This document shows, piece by piece, positions 1 to 14,762 of a DNA stretch of 64,000 nt. A program made the position numbers and the translations under genes. Source of the stretch: Onchocerca volvulus (lineage: Eukaryota > Nematoda > Chromadorea > Rhabditida > Onchocercidae); NCBI GenBank assembly GCA_000499405.2, contig HG738137.1:9845459-9909458 (forward strand). The letters are read 5' to 3'. The notes under the pieces were generated by a model. It saw only the letters and a program-made list of their open reading frames with translations, ran no database searches and had not been told where the DNA came from. Every line of letters starts with the position of its first letter. Within the stretch, counting starts at the first letter, position 1.

Positions 1-33
1 CTTCGGATATCATCTACATACAATGTTGCATAC

Positions 34-277
34 CTTCTTTTTCGAAACTTTTCCTGTAGTTGTAGCAGCTTTTCCACGTTGCTCGTTGATTTTTCGATAC
101 AACTCACCTTTGAGCAAAAAAAGCGATGATGCATCTGACGTCTCCAAGTGATGTTTTTCACGACTTGAAGATGACGGATCGAGATTATTCATCACTGCTG
201 CAAAATACAACTCCCGTCTGACTAATTTCATTAAATATGAACAAATCAAACGTTGCCTTGACGATACCATCCACTTC
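34..277 (-). CDS. Unidentified protein, first exon (partial gene)
   Basis: This is an open frame of 79 codons beginning MVSSRQRLIC at 270 and ending ...GKVSKKK at 34, where an AAG/GTATGC donor follows; the rest of the gene lies off the left edge. A CTACAG acceptor sits seven bases before the ATG, so the exon probably starts at 277 by trans-splicing or from a non-coding leader. The visible protein is basic, has a predicted helical stretch (YLMKLVRRELYFAAVMNNL) and a serine run, and ends in a lysine-rich tail. I do not recognise the family. It lies about 280 bp downstream of the RPS10 stop on the same strand, which is compatible with a nematode operon. The exon call rests on splice signals and open frame only. 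Confidence 0.45.
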
Positions 278-494
278 CTGTAGTCCTTCGTAGAATCTTC
301 TACCGAAACAATTCAAATTCAAATGATCAAGAAACAATGAAATTTATATTTATATTTCACCGCACTTCATGTAATTTATTGCTCGAATGTCAGATTATAA
401 TTTTATTACTTAAATGCTCAGTCTAAAATAATGACGCAGCAATACTGTTTATACTTCTGCTCGTGCAGTACAAAAATTACATCAGGTGGAGTTA

Positions 495-500
495 TTTATT
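495..500 (-). promoter_or_regulatory. Likely polyadenylation signal of RPS10
   Basis: TTTATT on the plus strand reads AATAAA on the coding strand, 57 bases past the RPS10 stop. The position is right for 3' end formation, but no cleavage site can be seen from sequence. Confidence 0.5.
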
Positions 501-556
501 CATTAATAACAATAAAAAACAACATTCTCAATCATTATCATCTTTTGTATACAGTC

Positions 557-1439
557 TTACTGTAGACCTCCTGCACCCCGACCATATCCACCCCGATAAC
601 CTGATACTGGTGCTGCACCTGGACCTGCTTCGGTTACTTTCTCTGCTGTTCGGTATGCATCTCTATCGCTCTCTATTTTTGGTCCTATAAATTTATTCTT
701 TAGAAAAACTGAAATTCAGCATCCATTTCAGTAAAGAACCAAAAATAAAGTTATCATTTCTAAAACAGTTGTGAAATTCCTCAAATTTAAAAACTAAACA
801 AAACTACCTCGTGACATACGCTCAAAACCGGGCCTTGGTTCCCGCTGTTTGGCTTTAACGGTAGATGGGACAATTTCAGCTGGTAAGTGAAGATATTCCC
901 GTAAATAATCAATACCCTCATTTGTCAAATACCAATAATGATGGCGCCAAGCAAACTGTTCCTTGACATATTCGCGTGAAGCAAGACTCTGCAATTCAAA
1001 AGTTCTGTTAAAATATTTTTCTATGCAATATGTTATGAAAGAAAAACATATCATAATTCACAGTTTTCCCACTATATAACATCAACAATTATATATTGAC
1101 GTTTACAAGGCATAAAATAATCCTGCAGATGCACACTTTCCTATATACGACAGTACATGTGAATGCCATTTGAACAGATGTGTTGTCCAAATGTAATTTA
1201 AAGCAAAATATATTCACTGCTACAGAGAACAAATAATTGGTAAAAAACCCGGAATGTACAAATCAAAAAGAATGTACATAATATAAATAACTCACCTTGC
1301 AAGCTTTGATCACTTCCAAATTGGTTACATTTGGTATATCTGGATGTGTCTTTAAATTATAATCCTTTTTTGCTACACATACGCCTTCTTTAAACAAATA
1401 TTCGTAAATAGCTTTCCGATTTTTTGTTGGCATCAACAT
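557..1439 (-). CDS. RPS10: 40S ribosomal protein S10
   Basis: Three exons, complement(557..684, 808..988, 1296..1439), encode 150 aa, close to other animal S10 proteins. The protein is a structural component of the 40S subunit near the mRNA entry/beak region. The N-terminal winged-helix part is unmistakable: [20 protein letters not shown], then [18 protein letters not shown] and [16 protein letters not shown]. The C-terminus is the usual Gly/Arg-rich tail ([12 protein letters not shown]). Intron 1 follows codon 48 (phase 0), the same place where the conserved SL-SRE block begins, and intron 2 is phase 1. A second ATG two codons in could also start the protein; the first fits the family. A TTTATT (AATAAA on the coding strand) at 495-500 is a likely polyadenylation signal. 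Confidence 0.97.
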
Positions 1440-3688
1440 CTTTGTGACTTTCCAAAAATTTCACCCACCGTTACAAACAAATTCACCTGATATTATAATA
1501 TCAATAGATAGAAATATATGACAACAACTTAAGCCTTCGATGATTACGCAAAAAAGGTATTTTAAGGAAAGATGAGCAAAAGTAAATGATGGAATTAGTG
1601 AAAGCATAGAAGACCTAAGGAAATTTACTAGCAAAGAATTTACTAGGGCGACAAAAAAAATTTTAGGTGAAGATATAGGAGTAACTGCAACTTGTGTCAG
1701 GGTGCCTGTTTTCATTGGTCATGCTATAGCAGCGCATATCGAGTTTAATCAACACATAACTGAGGAGACAATTTCATTGACATCTTGCAATAAGCTATAC
1801 TGTATTAATTACTAACCCAGTATAGCTTATTTTATTTGACGCAATTAAATACAAGTGATCTCTGAAGCTAATATCACCTCTTCCCAATATATCACTCATT
1901 TATCAAATTCGGTGGCTGAAATCGAATCATCCCACGTCACCTATCACTTCCATAAAGAAGTTATTTTCATACAGTGTAACAACTAGCGCCAGAATAACTA
2001 TCTAAAAATTGTAGGCTAAAGTACTTGAGCTCAGCTTAGCCATATCAGCACCAATGTTAAGCCTAAATGTAAGCGAAATTCCCATCTGCATTCTTCAAAA
2101 AAACCACAGAAATACGACACAAATCGTACTTAACCCGAATGAACGGAATCACCCCATAGCCGATTCCGTTCCTAATACCAAAAACGATCAAGACAATGCG
2201 GCCCCGGCCACAATGAAACTTTTGAATCCAAGCATGGCTATGTAAGTGCCATTTGCAATCGGCCAAACATAAAGGACCAGCTACAAGGGCTAGTTACCTA
2301 GATCCTAACTGCATACATTGCGTATCACTGTAGAAGGCTCCATATAGAAACAAAATAAGGATAAGCAGATGAAATTAATTAGAACTTGTCCTTTACTGAC
2401 TATTAAGAGAAATACAAGGGTATTTCTAGAGAAAAAAAATTTTAAGACAAGTTTTCGTTCAATTTAAATTAAAAAAAGCATTTTTGGAATAATAATAGTT
2501 AAAAAAAAAAAAACTGAAAAATACAAAAGAGCGACTTCATGTTTATGTATGCATGTATTATATATATTATCTATATATGTATATATAAATATAATAAATA
2601 AATAAATAACACCTTAATATGAAACTAACGCAACTTTTGTCTTCTTGTTATTTTTAAATTATCTTACAATATTCCTACCCCACATTATATTATCGGTGGG
2701 GCAACCTCAAATTAGTCCTACTACAATAACTTTACAATGTCAGTCATTGCATTAGTCTAAAAAGACTAGCAATCGCTAATTAATACGAACATATTCTTCT
2801 TCATACTTCATTACATCATAGCTATCACAGATATATCATAATCATAAAATCTTCTGACAACAAAGAAGTGAAAATACAAAAAGAAAAGGAAGAATTAACT
2901 TTAAGTAATTTATCCTAGCTCGGAAATATTCCCCCAAAAAAAAGTTGAAAAAGAATGCATCATTTCCCGATAGGAATGTTCCATATTTGGACAGCAAAAC
3001 AATCTATGCAAATAGATAACTAGGTCAGCAGAAAAAATACTTCAAATACAATATGGAAAAAGAATAAGTATAAATCGACAATAATCCAAAAAAAAAAAAT
3101 GGCAATAAAGGCACATCAACGCCTTAAATTTGATGCTGAAAATATTTTCAAGCATACACACATACATACATACAAACGCATTAATATCTCAATTATTATT
3201 ATTATAACGATTTGTTAATGCAGTCAATTGCAGAAGGAAATTTTGATGTTCATCCCAACTCCTTTAAACTGATCAGCAAATAAAAGAAAAAATAAGACCC
3301 AATTTACTAAGTAAATAAGGTACGAACAGATGGCTGCCAAATTATATCGTAAATATAAATAAAATGTTTGTTCAGCAAATAAGGCAAATGATGATCGAGG
3401 TAGCTTGCTTAGCAAAATAACTGCCTATTTCGTCTGATATTTTACATTTTACGCCTTAATTGTTGGATACAAAATATTCTGGAGCAACATACTGCACTGA
3501 AAACTAATAAATGAAAGATGTGAATTAATGAAAATTCAGGCGAACAAATAAAAGAAGTTGATCACTGAAATAGTTGTCAGAATGTTATCTTAAGGAAAAT
3601 TTAAGGATTCCACAAAACATTTGAAATGAAATCCTTCCAGAAATGTAATAATTTCATTTATACAACAAATTAAAATTCCAATGTAAAA
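1440..3688. other. Gene-free stretch between RPS10 and GOLPH3
   Basis: No exon could be supported here. The stretch contains a 14-bp perfect inverted repeat (1789-1831), a GC-richer island at about 2040-2330 with a minus-strand frame broken by stop codons, and TA-rich simple sequence around 2550-2610. The left end must hold the RPS10 promoter and leader. The right end holds the 3' untranslated region of GOLPH3. Confidence 0.5.
1789..1831. repeat. 14-bp perfect inverted repeat (hairpin)
   Basis: The arms AATAAGCTATACTG (1789-1802) and CAGTATAGCTTATT (1818-1831) are perfectly complementary, around a 15-base AT-rich loop. Its function is unknown; it could be the trace of a small fold-back element. 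Confidence 0.7.
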
Positions 3689-7806
<4,118 letters not shown>

Positions 7807-8422
7807 TTCACGTTTTCGTTAATTTTTATGATTCAAACCAGAAATTCAAAGAAAGACGCTGTAATATTTATTAAGCTCGAAAGCTCGAAATAAAAATGTG
7901 AAGAGTATGTTTGAAACCAATGATCATTTTCTACGGAAAAATTCCCATCAATCGTTACTTTTATCATTACTGTCGCATGTCGAATCGAAAAAATCGTTCT
8001 TTTTTTTTCTCTCTCTCTTTCATCAGATTGAAATATGAGAATGTAAAGAAAAAAAAAAAAAAAAACATGAAAATACAAAAAGCAAATGAACTGTTCAATA
8101 GTTACTTTCATACGATCAGTAAATCAGAAAATCCTTTCTCTCTCCTCTTTCTCTCATTAATTAAAGACAAAATATCACGAAAACACAGGAAGGAAAAGAA
8201 TGATCAGGTCATTTTCTCTCCTCTCTTTAGTACTGGAAAGAAGAGAAGAGAATATTCCAGGATGTAAACATTTTTGAATAAATTGTAAACATCGATAAAT
8301 TAAATATTCATACTATGCATAGTGGCATAATTACTTAATAATACTGAATATATCAAAATAGAATGTTTGACCTATATACAGGAGAGGTAAAGCACAAACT
8401 AACTCTGAAATACTGAAATGAA

Positions 8423-8477
8423 AAGAGAGAGAAAGAGAGGGAGGAGAGGGAGAGAAAGAGAGAGAGAGAGAGAGAGA
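8423..8477. repeat. (GA)n purine tract
   Basis: About 55 bases are almost purely GA dinucleotides with a few AA and GG interruptions. The tract lies in the intergenic region between the divergent starts of GOLPH3 and the ARFRP1-like gene, where GAGA-type tracts can sit in promoters. Confidence 0.85.
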
Positions 8478-9191
8478 ACAATACGGTTTGTTTTCCTCCG
8501 AGAATTACCTTAATTCTATAATTCTCAGAAACAGCATTCTGTCACACTAACATTTCGCTACCTTATTGACGAAGGATGAAGTTGCAGAGAAAGAGGAAGT
8601 GTCCAGTAAAATCATCAAAGGTGTTTCCTGGCCAATTTTACTTTTCCCATGAAATTCAATTTCTACCTATTTCTTCCGGACATCTACTTCTCCTTCTAGG
8701 CTTATTTACCTCGAAAAAACCGATCTTTCCGCTTAACCACATCATAATTCCGCCTTCCTCCCACGCTTCTCAATCCATAGATGGCCAAAATTTCGTTGTG
8801 AGAGAATCAAAGTAGTATACAACTGTAACTGTCACCTAGCACTGTTTTTAAGGGATTTCGTTGATATCATCGGGTGACGATTCTGAGATTTTCGAAAACT
8901 GTAGATGCAGGATTTAGAGATGCCAATGATAATGGATTGTAATTAAATGCAGAATTTTAATTGAAATGCCTGCGGTGCTAAACCTGGACTGTTGGAATTA
9001 TATTTTGAATCTAAAATAATGCTGGATTGTGCTGAATTTGATATATAGTAATGGTTGGTGATAAATTACTTCTTTTGTATTTACATATTTGTTTTCTTGA
9101 AATTTTCATAACCAATGCACTATAAAATAGGTTTTTTTTTTTTTTTTTCCAAAATGTTCGGTGAATAAAGAAGAGAAGTATATTTATTACA

Positions 9192-9193
9192 GA
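9192..9193 (+). promoter_or_regulatory. Probable trans-splice acceptor of ARFRP1-like mRNA
   Basis: TTTATTACAG ends five bases before the start codon at 9198. No upstream coding exon is needed to complete the protein, so this is the expected arrangement for spliced-leader addition in nematodes. A non-coding first exon would look the same. Confidence 0.55.
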
Positions 9194-9197
9194 AAAT

Positions 9198-9417
9198 ATG
9201 TATACGCTTGGTGCTGGTATATGGCAACGTTTGATGCGAAGGAGCAATTATTATATTGTCATTGTCGGGTTGGATAATGCTGGAAAAACAGTAAGTATCT
9301 TTGGGATGTAATGATATGGTATGACATCATGATTGAAACTGAGAATTTTTGTTAGTTTTTCAGATTTTTATTGTGAAATAATTCAGAATTTACAAGATAT
9401 AATGAAATCCTTCATTT

Positions 9418-9504
<87 letters not shown>

Positions 9505-10829
9505 GATTTTTTTTTTCAGTTTTTTAAACTTTTTCAAGCTTCTAAACTGCTATGAACTGATGAAATCGTTTCTATTTTTCTATTCTTTGTTTCAATTTTT
9601 TGCTTTTTCATTTATTAATTTTGGCAGTACGATAAAATCCCCTTCTTAATGAAGAATAGTCGGTAGAGACTGTGCAAAATATTTGAAGTTATATTGCGAT
9701 GGATGAAATGTAAACTATTTGTAGACCTTTTTGGAGCAGATGAAATCAAGGTTTATAAAGAATTATCAGATGTTAAATCCGCTCAAAATTACAAGCACTG
9801 TTGGTTTAAATAGTAAGCCAATTTTTTATATTTTTTTGAAATTGTGCGTAATAAAAACATTTTATTGATTTTGGGAAATATTTATGTCGAGAAAATGAAG
9901 ACATTTGCATTATATTATATTTTGTTGAACTTTTTTCTCTTTTTTTTTTCGGATAGATTTATTTATTTGAACACAACAAGATCTATTATCAGTAAATATT
10001 TTATTCAATCCTATTTCCGATGTGATTATATAATCTTACTCATTTATTGATTTGCACAATCATAAGTGATAGCAATGACTCTGTGTTAGTTTGTTTTCAC
10101 TTGTTTTGGAACAAAAAAATTTTAGTATCAAACATGTTGGTGAAGATAAATATAATGTTTAGCGAAGAAATTATAAATTATATTGTAAATTATTCTTTTT
10201 TATGAAAATCAAAGATAGATTATTTCAAAATAAGGTACTTTAATCTGAGTTGTATGGCAATTGTTGCAGTTGGGACAGTTGTACTAGGCTCTGTCTGTCT
10301 TAATTTTTGGGATCTTGGAGGACAGAAAGAATTGCAATCACTTTGGCACAAATATTTCGAGGATTCGCAAGCACTTATATTTGTAGTTGATTCCTGTGAT
10401 CCTGACCGATTTCCGGAAGTTGCTGATGTCTTCAGTAAGTTTGCAAATAATATTCTTATATTTTGAAGATATAATTTCAAACCAAGATTTCCAAGCATCA
10501 GAGGTTTTTTTTAATTAAAAAAAAAATCGCACTGAATATGAACCTTAAATTATTTTCAAATTTCAGGCAATTAAAATTTGCTAATTTCAGAACTAGTCAT
10601 GAACAGTGAAGCTGTTCAGAAAATGCCAGTTTTGGTAGCTTGTAACAAAAGCGATGTAGAAGAATGCATGGGAACAGAAATAATCAGAGCTTTAATGACA
10701 GATGATAGGCATATAGGTGATCTAGCTCTTATACCGATATCCGCATTACAAGGCCTTAATATTGAGCGTTGTGTACGATGGCTTTGTACAGTGCTAACAC
10801 GGAAAGATTCTTTAATTGATCTCAGTTGA
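9198..10829 (+). CDS. ARFRP1: ADP-ribosylation factor-related protein 1 (Golgi ARF-like GTPase)
   Basis: Four exons, join(9198..9290, 9725..9812, 10270..10434, 10591..10829), give 194 aa; human ARFRP1 is about 200. The N-terminus MYTL is the family signature, and the family acts at the trans-Golgi upstream of ARL1 and golgin recruitment. GTP-binding motifs are complete: P-loop GLDNAGKT (24-31), switch I Thr in TSTVGLNIG (about T56), WDLGGQ (74-79) with its Gln, and NKSD (134-137). The stretch FWDLGGQKELQSLW is diagnostic for ARFRP1 against other ARLs. Exon 2 is only 88 bp; its phase-0 start and phase-1 end join exactly to the flanking exons, and it supplies EQMKSRFIKNY and the switch I region. 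Intron 1 carries an 80-base T run. Identification as ARFRP1 rather than another ARL is strong. Confidence 0.94.
9421..9500. repeat. 80-base poly-T tract in ARFRP1 intron 1
   Basis: Eighty consecutive T's are followed by TATAGATTTTTTTTTTCAG. The true length is uncertain because homopolymers this long are often mis-sequenced. The run lies well upstream of the real exon 2 acceptor at 9724. Confidence 0.9.
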
Positions 10830-11862
10830 TGGTACCTTTATTCTTTCATTTTTAGGATCTTTAATCTGTAATATTTTTAAAATTGTTAGCTTTTTTGCAA
10901 ATCTCGATATATTCGAGGCAAAAGTTAGTTATTTTATAACTAACTATAAAATCCAGGACATCAGAGACGGTTACAATCAAAATGTAAATTCGTATTTGTT
11001 CTTATTCATCGTTTATTATCGAAACTCTTGATAATTTTTACTTTCGGTGAGCTATCTTATTGATACTAAAACTTGAACCATAATGTTTATCTAAATAAGA
11101 ATAAACTCATAAACTTCAAGTTCTGCATAGTCCAAAAAAAAAAAAAATCAATGTAAAAAACATTCACTATCCAGAATTCCGCGCTTGGAATTTTTCTTCT
11201 GTTTACCATTTTTTTTTCATAATAATAGTGTCCTGTAGTGATAGTACCAGAAAGAATAAACAAATGATTCTATGACAAAAGCCATCTTATCTTCTGGGAA
11301 GAACGCTGATCTAACAAAGATCGAGGAAAATAGTGACTAAATGTGTAAGGGAAAATAATCAGATAAATGGAAATAGATTTATTGATAGCAGCTCACAGTA
11401 ACAGAAAAGAATCAAATAAATGAATAAGCAGAAAACTAAACATCTTTGATTGTTGAAGCTCTCAATTAAATGTAATAAAGGCACCGATGTGAAACGCAAA
11501 TATTGAGGGTGGTATTTTCCCGCTTTACCAATAATTATCCAAATCGAACATGGGATTTTTGAAAGCGAAGAATACAGCTTAATAAAAGTACGCTTCAGAT
11601 CGATCGTAACAATAAACCAAAAGCAAGATCAAAACATAACTATTAACAAAAAGAGACACACTTAAAACACAATATATCACATTGAACGAAATAGCTTCAA
11701 ATTCAAGTTTCAACGTATAATTTAATTTGAAAAGACTGCAAAACCTGCAGAAAAAAAGTAATTAAAACTAAAGCTGATGCTTCTCCGATCATGATATTTC
11801 CTGTATCTTCCCGCAACTGATAAAAGATAAGGACGGACGAACGAAATGAAAATCAATTTGAG
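10830..11862. other. Convergent intergenic region ARFRP1 / Nudix gene
   Basis: This stretch holds the two 3' untranslated regions, with stop codons facing each other about 1 kb apart. It is AT-rich, with short A or T runs. I see no gene or clear repeat in it. Confidence 0.5.
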
Positions 11863-12095
11863 CTACATTCTACAAATGTGTTCAATAATACATGTTTGTG
11901 AATGTTTCACCCGTCGCAATGCTTCTTCTAGGCTTACCCATTCCCGCTGTCGACCGAAACAGCCGTCCTCCCATTCCTTCAATTCTTCCTTAACCGTTAA
12001 TAGAAATACCACCGTCCGATGCCGTCTTTCTTCATTCTAAATCACAGCTATACAGGACGAAAATTCAAACCAGATGTTGTAAGTGATAAGTTCGT

Positions 12096-12126
<31 letters not shown>

Positions 12127-12824
12127 GCTTGAATACATTACAAAAGAACTGGAAACTGAAAATGAGTCTAGGAATTTTTTCTCATCATTTATGCTAATTC
12201 CATTTACATTCCAGAACTTAACCTAAGTAATCATAAAAAATTAAAATACATGAAAGACTAATCTAAAATCGGAGATCTGCTGCAATATCCTATAATGAAG
12301 ATATATTGGAATTTTTATCTCCAATAATGTAGTCATTAACTATACCATATGAAAAGGAGCTATGATTTCACGATTACCATAACACAAGAGCGGAGTTTAT
12401 CTCATCTATCTATTTTATTCTTCTGCTATCTTATCTATTTGTTTATTATTTGTCTATTTGCTTCATAAAAAATTCAGATTTGGAAAACGCATAAATTATG
12501 CCGAATTGTTTCAATCTCTAAAATTTTTTAAGAAACATTTCAAATAGTAGCAAAAATAAGGAAGATACTTACTTTAAATTCCCCCACACGAGCCAAGATT
12601 TCCGCTCTAACTCCAGCTTCCTCAAAAACCTCACGTAAAGCAGCATCCGATTCATTTTCATTCTTCTCAATGCCCCCACCCGGAATGATCCATCGACCAT
12701 CGTCCTTACCACCGGTAATCAACAAGATTTCCCGATTGCTACCCTCACCACGGATGCATATTCCAGCAGCTCGTAGACGAAATCCCTCAGCATCTCGCAC
12801 TCTCTCTCCATTATTCTTCCGCAT
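11863..12824 (-). CDS. Nudix hydrolase, diphosphoinositol polyphosphate phosphohydrolase type
   Basis: Two exons, complement(11863..12036, 12573..12824), give 141 aa beginning MRKNNGERVR. The Nudix box fits GX5EX7REUXEEXGU exactly (GGIEKNENESDAALREVFEEAGV, residues about 50-72), preceded by DGRWIIPGGG. The second exon has ERRHRTVVFLL and WEDGCFGRQREW, matching the order of NUDT3/NUDT4-type enzymes that cleave pyrophosphates of PP-InsP5 and diadenosine polyphosphates. The coding exon is open upstream to a TTTTCAG acceptor at 12872, and a further exon probably ends at a CAG/GTAAGT donor at 13598. No in-frame ATG is found there, so the start at 12824 is the safest choice and the upstream part is likely leader. 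The gene lies downstream of CDKAL1 on the same strand. Confidence 0.9.
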
Positions 12825-12872
12825 TAGCCAAAACAACCGACTGGGTGTTACAATAAAGTCATCGCTACCGAA

Positions 12873-14762
12873 TACTGAAAACAGAATAAAGTTTATAAAT
12901 GGAAAGATAAAGAATATTCCGAATTTAACTTTAAACGATTCTGATTATACCGATCTTCGAAATGAGTTACACCTTCATTTCTTATCATATCTTATAACAA
13001 AATTGGGAATCTGCGGAAAGTGCGAAAAAACTACCATATCAAGGATAAGATAAGGAGGAGTCATGAGAGAGATCAGAAAGATGCAGAAAAGTGAAATGGC
13101 CATGCTGCGGAGTAAAATATAAAAGAATGATGGAAAAGTTTAAGTGATGATCAAACTTTGCGAAAGGTCGGCATTTTATCACCAGGATTTCATTTATTTT
13201 TTTTCTTCAATTTTTCTGATATCTTACTTCGCTTTATGAAAAAACTTAGAATGAAATATTTGAGACAATCTTATAAAAACAATAACCAAGAAATGGAAAC
13301 AGAATCACCACCATAAAAGCGATTATCTAACCATAATGATTGAAACTGAAATATCAAATGCTAGCCAAGTCTAGACACTAGCCATCTACAGTATCTCCAA
13401 ACTAATCAAATACCGTACCAAAGTAAATTCCCTGAGGCCACACATGCACAAATTACCCTTCATTCCGATATAAATGAGGAAAACCAAGAAGGAAGTCCTT
13501 AAGAACAACCACCTGACAGTTCCGGAAGTCCTCAACTCCCAACCACAGTAATCACGACCTCAACTCTAATCCAACACAAACCACTAAGCTAACTTACCTG
13601 TGCCAATGAACTCATATAATGACAACCTTATTTTACACAGCCTCAATTAAGGCTTCTATGAAAACGCACCGCAGTCCTCATAGTTGGAGGTCGAGATGAT
13701 TGCTGTAGGAGGATTCGGTCCTTTGCATGTCATTGTGCGGTCTGATTAGGAACTGATCGGACTGTTCGAGATCGATAAAATCGTTTTTGTGACCGCTATT
13801 ACTTTCCTGTGTAAATGAGTAGGAGTTGGAAAAATAATTTCCTTTAAATTAATGCAATATTCCGCAATAGTGAACTTCAACCGAACTTTAACTTCGATAA
13901 GGGCTGAACTTTAACCTCGATCTGATATGGCTCCATCGACTCGATGATTAATTTTCCATATTTAGCAGAATGACCCAATGATAAGATGAGCTTATCATGT
14001 ATCAATTACTCATTTTATTATGCTATAAAAATACTTGGTGATGTCGGTAGAGTCTTTGATGAACCTTAATCTCGTTGACCATCTGGAAATCTGGTCTCAG
14101 TGACCATCTGGGAATCTAACCTTGACAAGACAAAGATCACATCATTGCCATTATTAATGTGTTTACTTAAATCGTACCTATCATATTTGGTCATTAAAGA
14201 CTACAAAAAAGTTGACGGTTGGATGTTTTTTGCTCGCAAAATAATTCGATCTCGAAGATAATTTTGGAGTTCCTTCACCGACTGATTTGAAATTTCGAAA
14301 CAGCATTGCATTTGAATAAGTGCGTAGTTTTTGTATGGATATTCTACTTTTTTTTGTATGGATATACCTACTTTTTCAAATTTTAAAGATGTTCCCTACA
14401 ACGCCATGTGAATGGATGATATATATTTTAGCATGATTGGAAAAATTGAGTTTGATATGTTAACACAGTTTACGGTTTTCACTTTTCTGAACAAAATTCT
14501 AGCAAATCAAGCAAATCGTTTTTAGTCAAAATGTCAGCGTTTTCATATTTCCAATTAAATCTGAATTCATAAATAAAACTGTCTTCAGTAAGCCTTAAAT
14601 TTCAAAAAAGATAGTAAAAAACAGTTCTAAGGATTTATTAGTTTTCGTTAAGGCTTAATCTTTTCTTATAGGTTTTGTTTCTTTTTCAGAATGTTTATCT
14701 TGAATTATTTCATGAAAAATTCATTTTAATCAAATTTCAAGTACGGAAAAAATCAAACAATA
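12873..14762. other. Interval between CDKAL1 and the Nudix gene
   Basis: The interval probably contains a leader exon of the Nudix gene ending at 13598 and the CDKAL1 3' region. Around 13430-13790 the sequence is less AT-rich than its surroundings but holds no recognisable protein. Short local duplications occur at about 14078-14127 (TGACCATCTGG repeated) and 14331-14374 (GTATGGATAT repeated). Confidence 0.45.

Larger units (their letters stand above)
7807..9197. other. Divergent intergenic region GOLPH3 / ARFRP1
   Basis: These 1.4 kb separate the two start codons and must hold both promoters. The region contains a purine-rich GA tract, several A or T runs and a GC-richer patch around 8570-8820 with an open frame that has no recognisable family. 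I see no supported gene. A TTATTACAG acceptor ends at 9192, immediately before the ARFRP1-like start codon. Confidence 0.55.

Noticed and set aside
2054..2266. Mitochondrial insertion (TGA read as Trp rescues a minus-strand frame)
   Set aside because: The base composition is not the T-rich composition of nematode mitochondrial coding strands and no mitochondrial protein is recognisable.
8576..8815. 79-codon plus-strand frame in the GOLPH3/ARFRP1 intergenic region
   Set aside because: No recognisable family, no supporting splice partners; probably leader or promoter sequence.
13598..13660. Coding first exon of the Nudix gene
   Set aside because: The CAG/GTAAGT donor looks real, but the only frame that continues into the Nudix domain has an upstream stop and no ATG, so it is treated as leader.
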